Assembly (NCBI GenBank): GCA_017990305.1
Contig: JAGNOB010000067.1
Location: 1 to 7,753, forward strand
DNA length: 7,753 nucleotides
Direction of reading: 5' to 3'
Source: Leucobacter sp.
GTDB lineage: Bacteria > Actinomycetota > Actinomycetes > Actinomycetales > Microbacteriaceae
The translations under genes and the position numbers were made by a program. The notes beneath the pieces are model-generated. The model was not told where the DNA came from and did not search any database. It saw only the letters and a program-made list of their open reading frames with translations. Below are positions 1 through 6,367 of this stretch, piece after piece; position 1 is the stretch's first letter, and the number at the start of each line of letters is the position of its first letter.

Positions 1-565
1 CTCTGCTCGTGAGCGTGCGCGCGATGCCCTGCGCGAGTCGATCGCCGGCGATGGCCATGACCTGGGGGTGGAAGTCGACGTCGCTGGCAGCGAACGCTTC
101 AGAATCCTCGATGGTCTCCTCGAGGCGGGCGTGTGCGGCCAGCAACTCGGCGATGTCGGCGTCGTCCCTGCGCCCGGCTGCGCGGTCGGCCATGCCCGAC
201 TCGAGTTCCGCACGAACTGTCGCGATCTCATCGAGAATCCCGAGCTCGGCATCGTTCTCGATCATGACCGTCAACACGACCCGATCAAGGATGTTCCAGT
301 CGTGCTGCTGGGTCACCACGGTGCCGCGGCCCTGGGCGACAGAGACCATGCCCTTCTCCTCGAGGCGCTTGATCGACTCGCGGATTACGGTGCGGCTGAC
401 ACCGAAGTGGTCGCAGAGCTCGGTCTCGCTCGGGAGGAGCTCGCCTGCATTGAAGTCGCCGACAACGATGGCGGTGACGAGGTCGTGCACGACGATGGTG
501 CCGAACCGCGCGGTGGGGGTTCTGGGGGCGCCGAGCGTCTGGGGCTGTGGGGGAAGCGGTGACAT
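1..565 (-). CDS. FadR-type GntR transcriptional regulator (FCD domain), C-terminus cut by window edge
   Basis: Reading leftward from the ATG at 565-563 gives 188 codons with no stop before the window edge. Residues about 20-85 form a GntR winged helix-turn-helix: LPSETELCDHFGVSRTVIRE (43-63 region), then a wing ending in GRGTVV (79-84). From about residue 106 an alpha-helical FCD effector domain begins (DEIATVRAELESGMADRAA). It includes D162 and H166 of a DVDFH segment, matching the metal/ligand Asp and His of FadR-family FCD domains. The rest of the domain lies outside the window. An in-frame TAG at 577-575, four codons upstream, makes ATG-565 the earliest possible Met start. The gene diverges from the catabolic operon, the usual place for a local regulator. 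Family knowledge suggests a repressor released by a carboxylic-acid-type ligand; its control of the operon and of itself is inferred. The family call is firm, the ligand unknown. Confidence 0.93.
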   Translation of the reverse strand, partial: MSPLPPQPQTLGAPRTPTARFGTIVVHDLVTAIVVGDFNAGELLPSETELCDHFGVSRTVIRESIKRLEEKGMVSVAQGRGTVVTQQHDWNILDRVVLTVMIENDAELGILDEIATVRAELESGMADRAAGRRDDADIAELLAAHARLEETIEDSEAFAASDVDFHPQVMAIAGDRLAQGIARTLTSR

Positions 566-577
566 GGGGCGATTCTA
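566..577 (-). promoter_or_regulatory. Probable leaderless-mRNA promoter of the GntR regulator (-10 box TAGAAT)
   Basis: On the minus strand TAGAAT (577 to 572) matches the TATAAT consensus at five of six bases. It is followed by only six bases, CGCCCC, before the ATG. That spacing puts the expected transcription start at or next to the start codon, and there is no purine-rich Shine-Dalgarno sequence. Leaderless genes of this form are common in actinobacteria. No good -35 hexamer is visible at 17-18 bp. Assignment is by pattern only. Confidence 0.5.
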
Positions 578-592
578 GCGAGAAACGTGCGA

Positions 593-599
593 CGTATGA
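593..599. promoter_or_regulatory. Candidate regulator site, copy 1 (CGTATGA)
   Basis: CGTATGA occurs here within GACGTATGACG and again at 679-685 within GTCGTATGATG; the two 11-mers agree at nine positions. This copy lies just upstream of the regulator's TAGAAT box, around where its -35 element would be. The element is only weakly self-complementary (TCGTATGA against TCATACGA, six of eight). Recognition by the adjacent GntR protein is an inference from position and recurrence. Confidence 0.3.
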
Positions 600-678
600 C
601 GGAATGCTGCACATCGGGCGCAGAATCGCTGTGCAAATCACCAAATATGCATGTGGGTCGCTTATTCAACCCGTAAGT

Positions 679-691
679 CGTATGATGTATG
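679..691 (+). promoter_or_regulatory. Candidate operon -10 box overlapped by regulator site copy 2
   Basis: TATGAT at 681-686 matches TATAAT at five of six positions and would start transcription about 30 bases before the first operon ATG. CGTATGA (679-685) overlaps it, and a further GTATG follows at 687-691, giving two GTATG cores spaced 7 bp. A convincing -35 hexamer is not seen. A repressor bound here would cover the -10 region, consistent with GntR-type repression, but binding is inferred. Confidence 0.35.
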
Positions 692-712
692 TTAAGTTTC
701 CAACGCAGAATC

Positions 713-717
713 AAGGA
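713..717 (+). promoter_or_regulatory. Ribosome binding site (AAGGA) fixing the first operon start at 722
   Basis: AAGGA ends four bases before the ATG at 722. An upstream in-frame TTG at 689 would add 11 residues (MLSFQRRIKDD) that encode this very Shine-Dalgarno sequence and lie before the conserved MKITGYRT start of the protein. The ATG at 722 is therefore preferred. Confidence 0.7.
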
Positions 718-721
718 CGAT

Positions 722-1873
722 ATGAAGATCACCGGGTACAGGACCCTGCACACGCGCCACAACTGGCAGCGGCCTATCGGCGACGCGAACGGCCACATTG
801 ATCCGGCGGTTACTGAAACGCCCATCGTGATCATCGAAACCGATGCCGGCATCGAGGGCGTCGGAGTCGGCTCACACGCAGACCTCGAGCGTTTGTTCCC
901 AGCCATCCTCGGCGAGGACCCGCGCGCCCTAGGGGCGCTGTTCGACCGCATGGTCGCGCAGGTCTTCAAATCTGGGCACTCGGGCGCGACCTACGGCGGC
1001 ATCGCGACACTCGATGCCGCGCTATGGGACATCAAAGCCAAGGCAGCTGGAGAGCCCCTGTGGCGGCTCCTCGGCGGCCGCGATCGTTTCGTGCCCGGCT
1101 ATGCTTCAGGGCTCGACATCGCGCTGCCTGACGACAATCTGTCAGGGCTCTACGCTGGCTTCGCAGAACGCGGCTACGTCGCCGGCAAGCTCAAGGGCGG
1201 GCTCGACCTTGACGCCGACCTGCGGCGCCTCGAAATCATGGCCGACGCGCTCAGCGTCCACACCAACCGGCCGGGTCTCATGCTCGACGCAAACGAGTCG
1301 TGGCAGCCGAAACAGGGCGTTCGGTACGTCAGCGCGATCGAGGAGCAGTTCGACCTGCTCTGGATCGAGGAGCCGGTGCGCCGCTGGGACGTCGCAGGGC
1401 ACGTTCGGCTCGGCGCACAGATCCGATCCGCCGTCGCCACCGGAGAGAACCTCACGGGCATCGACCAATTCCGGCCCTTCTTCGCAGCGGGCTCACCCGA
1501 TATCGCCCAGGCGGGTGCGGTGTGGGGCATCACACACTTCATGCGGCTTGCATACGCCGCCGACGCCCATGACATTCCCGTCAGCATCGTCGGCTACAAC
1601 GCAAACCCTGCTGTTGCCGCCGCAGCAACAGCCGTCCCGAACCACCTGACAACCGAGGTGCAAGACCTCGTATTTGCCCCTGGGCTGCTCGTCGACCACG
1701 AGTTCCAGGACGGGGGCATCGTGCTCAGCGACGCGCCAGGCGCAGGGATCACTATCGACGAGGCCGGAATCGCGGCCGCGGCAAACGGGGAAGGCTGGTC
1801 GAACCCAGCCGGCCCCCACATGCGCCCGGAACGTGCCGGGCTGCGACTCATCCTCGATGGAACGGAGCGATAA
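722..1873 (+). CDS. Mandelate racemase/muconate lactonizing-type enolase superfamily enzyme
   Basis: The 383-residue product has the superfamily layout: an N-terminal capping domain (about 1-120) and a barrel domain. Visible motifs are the KxK general-base pair K156-L-K158 (GKLKGG) and the metal-ligand regions LDANES (D189), IEEPV (E216/E217) and TGENL (E242). Next come PDIAQAG (D260, aligned with Asp270 of mandelate racemase) and an Asp/Glu-containing end (TTEVQDL, 310-316). Family members abstract a proton alpha to a carboxylate, then dehydrate, racemise or cycloisomerise the enolate with Mg2+. The barrel His seen in mandelate racemase and many sugar-acid dehydratases (His297) is not at the matching place; DIPVSIVGYNANP (284-296) stands there. 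The substrate cannot be named, and a sugar-acid dehydratase label would be a guess. It is the first gene of the operon, with its stop 3 bp before the next ATG. Superfamily call strong, function open. Confidence 0.92.
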   Translation: MKITGYRTLHTRHNWQRPIGDANGHIDPAVTETPIVIIETDAGIEGVGVGSHADLERLFPAILGEDPRALGALFDRMVAQVFKSGHSGATYGGIATLDAALWDIKAKAAGEPLWRLLGGRDRFVPGYASGLDIALPDDNLSGLYAGFAERGYVAGKLKGGLDLDADLRRLEIMADALSVHTNRPGLMLDANESWQPKQGVRYVSAIEEQFDLLWIEEPVRRWDVAGHVRLGAQIRSAVATGENLTGIDQFRPFFAAGSPDIAQAGAVWGITHFMRLAYAADAHDIPVSIVGYNANPAVAAAATAVPNHLTTEVQDLVFAPGLLVDHEFQDGGIVLSDAPGAGITIDEAGIAAAANGEGWSNPAGPHMRPERAGLRLILDGTER

Positions 1874-1876
1874 CTC

Positions 1877-2839
1877 ATGACCGAAATCCGACCCGGGCTC
1901 CACCGCTTCGTCGCACCGCTCGGCGAACGCTTTGTCGCGCTATACCTCTTCGTAGGGTCTGAAGCATCGCTGCTGTTCGATACCGGCGTGCGTGAATCAG
2001 TGACTGAGACCCTGCTGCCAGCGCTCGCCGCCGAGGGAATCGACCCGGGCACGATCCGCTGGGCCATCAACAGCCACTGCGACTTTGACCACACCGGCGG
2101 TAATGGCGCACTGCGCGCAGCCCTGCCGGCGGTTGAGCTGCTCGCGCACCGCCTGGACCGCGAACTCACCGAAGACGTCGAGCGCCTCATCGCCGAACGC
2201 TACGGTGAGTTCGCCGACCCAGACGGGTTCGACGATCCGCCAGAGACGACGGCCACCGTGCGCGCCGACAGCGACCTCGTGCGCCTCGACGGTGAGCTCG
2301 TAGGCGGTGAAGTATTCGACCTCGGCGACCGCACCGTCCGCGTCGTGCACGTGCCGGGGCACAGCCCGGGCCACCTGGCAATCTGGGACGAAGCGAACGG
2401 CGCAATCGCAATCAGCGACGCGGTGCTCGGCCGAACGGTTCCGACTGCCGATGGGCAGCCGGCGTTCCCGCCCACGTACCGCGACACCGCCGACTACCTC
2501 GACTCCATCGAACGGGTACGCGCGTTCAACGCTGAACTGCTGTTGACCGCGCACTACCCGATCTACGAAGGGGCGGCCGCGACCGAGTTCCTCGACGACA
2601 GTGCGCGCTACGTCGCCGAAATCGACGAAGCGGTGCTCGCCGTGCTCGCGGGCGCGAACGGCCCGGTATCCACGCTCGACATCATCCGCACCGCAGGCTC
2701 GGCCCTCGGCCCATGGCCCGCAGCGGCACTCGACTACGCCATTTTCCCCGTCACCGGTAACCTCGAGCGGCTCCGCGATCAGGGTGCCGTACGTGAATCC
2801 ATGCTCCACGGACGACGGAGTTGGGAGCTTGCGCGATGA
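1877..2839 (+). CDS. Metallo-beta-lactamase-fold hydrolase
   Basis: The 320-residue protein carries the MBL-fold signatures in order: FDTG (34-37), SHCDFDHTGGN (66-76), HVPGHSPGH (158-166; third-motif His H162), ISDAVLG (bridging D181) and TAHYP (H226). The first metal motif reads H67-x-D69-x-D71-H72, with Asp in place of the second His of HxHxDH. After about residue 235 a helical C-terminal tail (LDIIRTAG, LERLRDQGAV) resembles the winged-helix-like extension found in LACTB2-type MBL proteins. Family members hydrolyse lactones, esters, thioesters or phosphoesters in the cytosol; no signal peptide is seen. The gene starts 3 bp after the previous stop, and its TGA overlaps the next ATG (ATGA). 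In this operon a lactonase or CoA-thioesterase role is plausible but inferred. The Asp substitution leaves the metal content (Zn, Fe or Mn) uncertain. Confidence 0.9.
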   Translation: MTEIRPGLHRFVAPLGERFVALYLFVGSEASLLFDTGVRESVTETLLPALAAEGIDPGTIRWAINSHCDFDHTGGNGALRAALPAVELLAHRLDRELTEDVERLIAERYGEFADPDGFDDPPETTATVRADSDLVRLDGELVGGEVFDLGDRTVRVVHVPGHSPGHLAIWDEANGAIAISDAVLGRTVPTADGQPAFPPTYRDTADYLDSIERVRAFNAELLLTAHYPIYEGAAATEFLDDSARYVAEIDEAVLAVLAGANGPVSTLDIIRTAGSALGPWPAAALDYAIFPVTGNLERLRDQGAVRESMLHGRRSWELAR

Positions 2840-3927
2840 GCGGCCTGGAACTCCCCAACGGACGCAAGGCCAGACTCGGCGCGATTGGCGCAGGCTGGTG
2901 GGCGACGAGCAATCACTTCCCGATCTACGCCGCACGAGACGACGTTGAGCTCGTAGGCGTGTGCGGCCAGGGCCCGACACTCGACGCGGTGCGCGACGAG
3001 TTCGGCTTTGGCTTCGCCACCGAAGACTACGACGAACTGCTCGACGCAGACCTCGACGGCGTCATCATCACGACGCCGCACGACCTCCACGTCGAGCACG
3101 CGCTCCGCGCGATCGACCGTGGCCTGCACGTGCAGGTCGAGAAGCCCGTAAGCCTCGACGCGGCAAGCGCCTGGGAACTGGCAACGAAGAGTGAAGCGGC
3201 GGGCGTCCACGTGCTCGTGCCGTACGGCTGGAACTACAAGCCGTTCACAATCGAGGCAAAGCGGCTCGTCGATGCGGGGCACCTTGGAGAGATCCAGCAT
3301 GTGCTCTGCCACATGGCGTCCCCAACCCGCGGGCTGTTCGCGGGTAACCCCGACGACATTCGCAGCCGTTGGGACTCGAACACCGCAGGCCCACAGGCGA
3401 GCACGTGGCAGTCGCCCGAGCGCGGCGGCGGGTACGCCCACGGTCAGGTCACGCACTCAAGCGCGCTGCTCTTTTGGCTCACGGGCCTACGCACCGAGAG
3501 CGTCATCGCGAAGATGAGCGCACCCGGGGCTGCGGTCGACCTGTTCAACTCGGCAGTACTCGGCTTCGAAGGCGGATCGCTCGGTGCGCTCTCGGGGGCG
3601 GCGACGCTGCCCGACGCTGATCCATACCAGGTCGACATTCGCATCTTCGGCTCGGAGGGCGTGCTCATGCTCGACACCGAGCGCGAGCGGGTTGCCCTGC
3701 ACCGGTACGACGGGCAGCGGTGGGACCTGGACATCGAACCAGGCGCGGGCGAGTACGAGTGCCTCGCTCCTCCCGCACGCTTCGTCGACCTGCTTACCGG
3801 GCGCGAGACGGAGAACAACTCAGACGCGCGTGTCGCAGCGCGCTCGGTTGAGCTCATCGAGGCCATGCATCAGTCGGCGGCTGCCGGAGGCGCAGAGATC
3901 ATTCTCCCGCCGGCGCCGACACGCTAA
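2836..3927 (+). CDS. Gfo/Idh/MocA family NAD(P)-dependent oxidoreductase
   Basis: The 363-residue protein opens with a Rossmann fold: GAIGAGWWA (15-23) binds the dinucleotide, followed by VELVGVC (37-43). VIITTPHDLHVEHA (76-89) and the family hallmark EKP (102-104, K103 catalytic) come next. The C-terminal half is the alpha/beta substrate domain. Where typical members read GG-x-x-x-D-x-G-x-H-x-x-D, this one has GGGYAHGQVTHSSALLFW (197-214). His207 is kept, His202 stands where Asp is usual, and the second Asp is lost. Family enzymes oxidise or reduce sugars, cyclitols, sugar acids or amines with NAD(P). The start at ATG-2836 overlaps the upstream stop by four bases, a classic translational coupling; a TTG 15 bases upstream is in frame but lies inside the previous gene. 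It would supply a redox step; the substrate is unknown. Confidence 0.93.
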   Translation: MSGLELPNGRKARLGAIGAGWWATSNHFPIYAARDDVELVGVCGQGPTLDAVRDEFGFGFATEDYDELLDADLDGVIITTPHDLHVEHALRAIDRGLHVQVEKPVSLDAASAWELATKSEAAGVHVLVPYGWNYKPFTIEAKRLVDAGHLGEIQHVLCHMASPTRGLFAGNPDDIRSRWDSNTAGPQASTWQSPERGGGYAHGQVTHSSALLFWLTGLRTESVIAKMSAPGAAVDLFNSAVLGFEGGSLGALSGAATLPDADPYQVDIRIFGSEGVLMLDTERERVALHRYDGQRWDLDIEPGAGEYECLAPPARFVDLLTGRETENNSDARVAARSVELIEAMHQSAAAGGAEIILPPAPTR

Positions 3928-3971
3928 CCGCACCACACCACACCTGACACCTTCTTTCGGAGATCCACACC

Positions 3972-5198
3972 ATGACTACTTCCGCCCCGGCCGTCCTTGC
4001 CGGATACCGCGTGCTCGACTGCTCGATCGCGATGGCTGGTCCGTTTGCCGCCCAGCGACTCGGTGACCTTGGTGCTGATGTCATCAAGGTCGAGCCGACC
4101 ACGGGGGAATGGCAGCGCCACACCGCAGCTGGTGGTGCGCCGGGCAACGAGATCAACGTTTCGTTCCTCTCGCTCAATCGGAACAAGCGCTCCGTTGCGT
4201 TGAACCTGAAAGACGAAGCCGGCCGCGAAGCACTGCTCGCACTCGTCGCCGAATCAGATGTGTTCCTGCAGAACTACCGCCCCGGCGTCGCGGCTCGGCT
4301 TGGAGTCGACTACGAGTCGTTGCGGGCGGTGAACCCGAGCATCGTCTACGTGTCAATTTCGGGGTACGGCGAGGACGGCCCGTACCGAGATCGCCCCGGC
4401 CAGGACCTGCTGCTGCAGGCGATGAGCGGGGCAATGCTCTCGGCAGGCCGCGAGGGCGAGGCACCGACGCCGGCCGGCCAGTTCCTCGCCGACGCCGTGA
4501 CCGCGTCGACAGCCTTCGAGGGCGTACTCGCAGCGCTGCTTCACCGCGAGCGCACCGGCGAGGGGCAGCTCGTGACAGTGAACATGCTCGACGCCGTCAC
4601 GACGCTGCAGATGCAGGAGCTCTCGGTATACACGGTCGGCGGCATCCCGCAGCAGCGCTCAGCAGAGCCGCACGCGCACAGCTTCATTCGCGCCCCCTAC
4701 GGCATCTTCAAGACAGCTGACAGCTTTATTGCGCTCGCGTTCGCCGAGCCAGAGGCGCTCGGCGAGCTCATCGGAGAACCCGGCTTTGCTGGCTGGACTG
4801 GCGAGGTCGAGGGCTGGAGCCGTCGCGACGAGCTCTACCGTGGCGTGCAGGATCGCCTCGTACTCGAGACCACCGCGCACTGGCTGCAGAAGCTGGGCGA
4901 TGCAGGTATGTGGGTTGGCCCGGTCTACGGCTACGACGATCTCGTCAACGATCCGCAGATCGCGCACAACGGCACTTTCGTCGAGTACGAGCACCCGACC
5001 GAGGGCACCGTGCGGACCCCGGGGTTCCCTTACCAGTTCGCGCGCACCCCTGCGCGCATCACGCGCGGCGCTCCGCTCGTCGGCGAGCACTCACGTGAGA
5101 TCCTCGCGGAGGCCGGCATGACTGCCGAGCAGATCGAGGCGCTCATTGCTGGCGGCGCCGCGGCAGAGACAACGATTTCCGCTGCGAAGCAGGTGTAA
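3972..5198 (+). CDS. Class III CoA transferase, CaiB/BaiF family
   Basis: The 408-residue product has the family's N-terminal block GYRVLDCSIAMAGPFAAQ (11-28), then LGDLGADVIKVEP (30-42) and LNRNKRSVALNL (68-79). NYRPGVAARLG (101-111) and VSISGYGEDGPYRDRPGQD (127-145) follow. D145 in RPGQDLLLQAMSG matches the catalytic Asp that forms the acyl-anhydride intermediate in formyl-CoA transferase and CaiB. Length is normal for the family (about 400). These enzymes move CoA between carboxylic acids in the cytosol, so the gene marks the point where the operon's acid enters CoA-thioester metabolism. GGAG at 3959-3962 lies 9 bases before the ATG, after a 44-bp gap from the oxidoreductase gene. Acyl donor and acceptor cannot be read from sequence; the carnitine-like role implied by the CaiB name is not shown. 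Confidence 0.95.
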   Translation: MTTSAPAVLAGYRVLDCSIAMAGPFAAQRLGDLGADVIKVEPTTGEWQRHTAAGGAPGNEINVSFLSLNRNKRSVALNLKDEAGREALLALVAESDVFLQNYRPGVAARLGVDYESLRAVNPSIVYVSISGYGEDGPYRDRPGQDLLLQAMSGAMLSAGREGEAPTPAGQFLADAVTASTAFEGVLAALLHRERTGEGQLVTVNMLDAVTTLQMQELSVYTVGGIPQQRSAEPHAHSFIRAPYGIFKTADSFIALAFAEPEALGELIGEPGFAGWTGEVEGWSRRDELYRGVQDRLVLETTAHWLQKLGDAGMWVGPVYGYDDLVNDPQIAHNGTFVEYEHPTEGTVRTPGFPYQFARTPARITRGAPLVGEHSREILAEAGMTAEQIEALIAGGAAAETTISAAKQV

Positions 5199-5200
5199 CT

Positions 5201-6316
5201 GTGGCGTTTCGAGGTCTGACTTGGGATCATCCGCGAGGCCGCCTCGCCGTCGAACGGGCAGCGCTCGCTGCGCCGGGGCTCATCGAATGGGACGTGCACA
5301 CGCTCGAGGGCTTCGAATCGAGCCCCATCGAGGATCTCGCGAAGCAATATGACGTCATCGTGCTCGATCACCCACACCTGGGCGATGCGCTCGCGGGCGA
5401 CGCGCTGCGGCCTGTGGAGTCGTGGCTCGACGGTGAGACACTTGCCCGCATCGCCTCCAACGTTGTTGGCCCAAGTCTGACCTCGTACGAGGTCGGCGGG
5501 AAGACGTGGGCGTTGCCGCTCGACGCTGCGACGCAGGTGTCGGCCCGGCTCGCCGAGCGGGTGCCCGAGGCTCCAGAGACCTGGGACGGCGTGCTCGAAC
5601 TCGCACAGCATGAGCCCGTTGCGCCAAACCTTGCCGGGCCGCACGCGTTGCTGAGTTACCTCTCGATCTGCGTCTCGCTCGGTGAGGAGCCTGCCGTCGA
5701 TGGGGGAGGCGAGCTCATTTCGGAGCCCACAGGTGTCGAGGCCGCGAAGATCCTCACTGAGCTTGCCCGAACCGCTCCCGCGGGCGCTACCGACCTCAAC
5801 CCGATTGGGTTGCTCGAGCGCATGCGTGACGTACGGGACATCGCCTACGTGCCACTTGTCTACGGCTACGTCACCTACGCTGCAGGACCTGGCGCGCTCG
5901 CCTTTGGGGATGCCCCTGCCGGGCCCGGTGGGCTGATCGGTTCGGTCATTGGTGGGACGGGGCTCGCCGTCACCACCCGCAGCCAGCCGAGCGACGACCT
6001 TGTCGACATGCTGGCGTGGCTCATGCACCCGCTCACGCAGGCGACGGCGATCCCCGAGCATGCCGGCCAGCCCTCCGCCGCGAGTGCGTGGTCAAACGAC
6101 GAGGTGAACGCGCGCGCTGGCGGTTTCTACGCGGCGACCCGCCGCACCATCGAAGCCTCGTGGGTGCGGCCGCGCCTCCCCGGCTATACGGGATTTCAGG
6201 CAACCGCATCCGCCGCGCTCCGTGAATACATAGCCGGTGGGGATCCGGCCGGTGCCTGGCGCGCGGTTCAGCGCGAATATGCTCGCACGCTCGCGACCGC
6301 GTCCCTGCCGGCCTGA
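5201..6316 (+). CDS. Solute-binding-protein-like protein without signal peptide, function unknown
   Basis: The 371-residue product resembles the two-lobed extracellular solute-binding proteins of ABC sugar transporters: YDVIVLDHPHLGDAL (50-64), then GGKTWALPLDAATQV (99-113), and a late ATAIPEHAGQPSA segment that looks like the C-terminal lobe. Yet it starts with MAFRGLTWDHPRG with no hydrophobic stretch and no lipobox Cys, so it should stay in the cytosol. From memory, TWDHPRG-type N-termini recur in proteins annotated as substrate-binding and encoded near CoA transferases; this needs a search. GTG-5201 sits 2 bp after the CoA transferase stop, with AGGTG at 5191-5195 as Shine-Dalgarno, so the two are probably co-translated. 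No upstream in-frame extension could add a signal peptide without entering the previous gene. No permease or ATPase gene is adjacent. It may be a cytosolic ligand- or intermediate-binding protein, or an enzyme built on the binding-protein fold. Confidence 0.8.
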   Translation: MAFRGLTWDHPRGRLAVERAALAAPGLIEWDVHTLEGFESSPIEDLAKQYDVIVLDHPHLGDALAGDALRPVESWLDGETLARIASNVVGPSLTSYEVGGKTWALPLDAATQVSARLAERVPEAPETWDGVLELAQHEPVAPNLAGPHALLSYLSICVSLGEEPAVDGGGELISEPTGVEAAKILTELARTAPAGATDLNPIGLLERMRDVRDIAYVPLVYGYVTYAAGPGALAFGDAPAGPGGLIGSVIGGTGLAVTTRSQPSDDLVDMLAWLMHPLTQATAIPEHAGQPSAASAWSNDEVNARAGGFYAATRRTIEASWVRPRLPGYTGFQATASAALREYIAGGDPAGAWRAVQREYARTLATASLPA

Positions 6317-6367
6317 TCCCAGCCGCCGCTCACCTCAGACGATCCACACAGTAGTTAGGACTCGATA

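Noticed and set aside
9..578. Plus-strand open frames across the left end (up to 189 codons)
   Set aside because: They are antisense to the GntR regulator, which has an intact HTH and FCD start. The plus-strand products are Ser/Arg-rich without motifs.
689..721. TTG start at 689 for the racemase-like gene
   Set aside because: It would add 11 residues that overlap the AAGGA ribosome binding site and the likely promoter. ATG-722 has ideal spacing and begins with family-like sequence.
1997..2980. Long minus-strand open frame (about 327 codons) opposite the MBL hydrolase gene
   Set aside because: It is antisense to a gene with clear MBL motifs. The Arg/Val/Gly-rich product without recognisable motifs is the usual artefact of GC-rich coding DNA, where stops are rare in other frames.
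5030..6061. Minus-strand open frame (about 343 codons) opposite the SBP-like gene
   Set aside because: It spans the junction of two plus-strand genes and gives a low-information basic product with no recognisable domain. The plus-strand frame has a good start, RBS and coherent protein.
5201..6316. A regular ABC sugar-transporter binding protein
   Set aside because: No signal peptide or lipobox is encoded, the start codon cannot be moved upstream without entering the CoA transferase gene, and no permease or ATPase genes adjoin.
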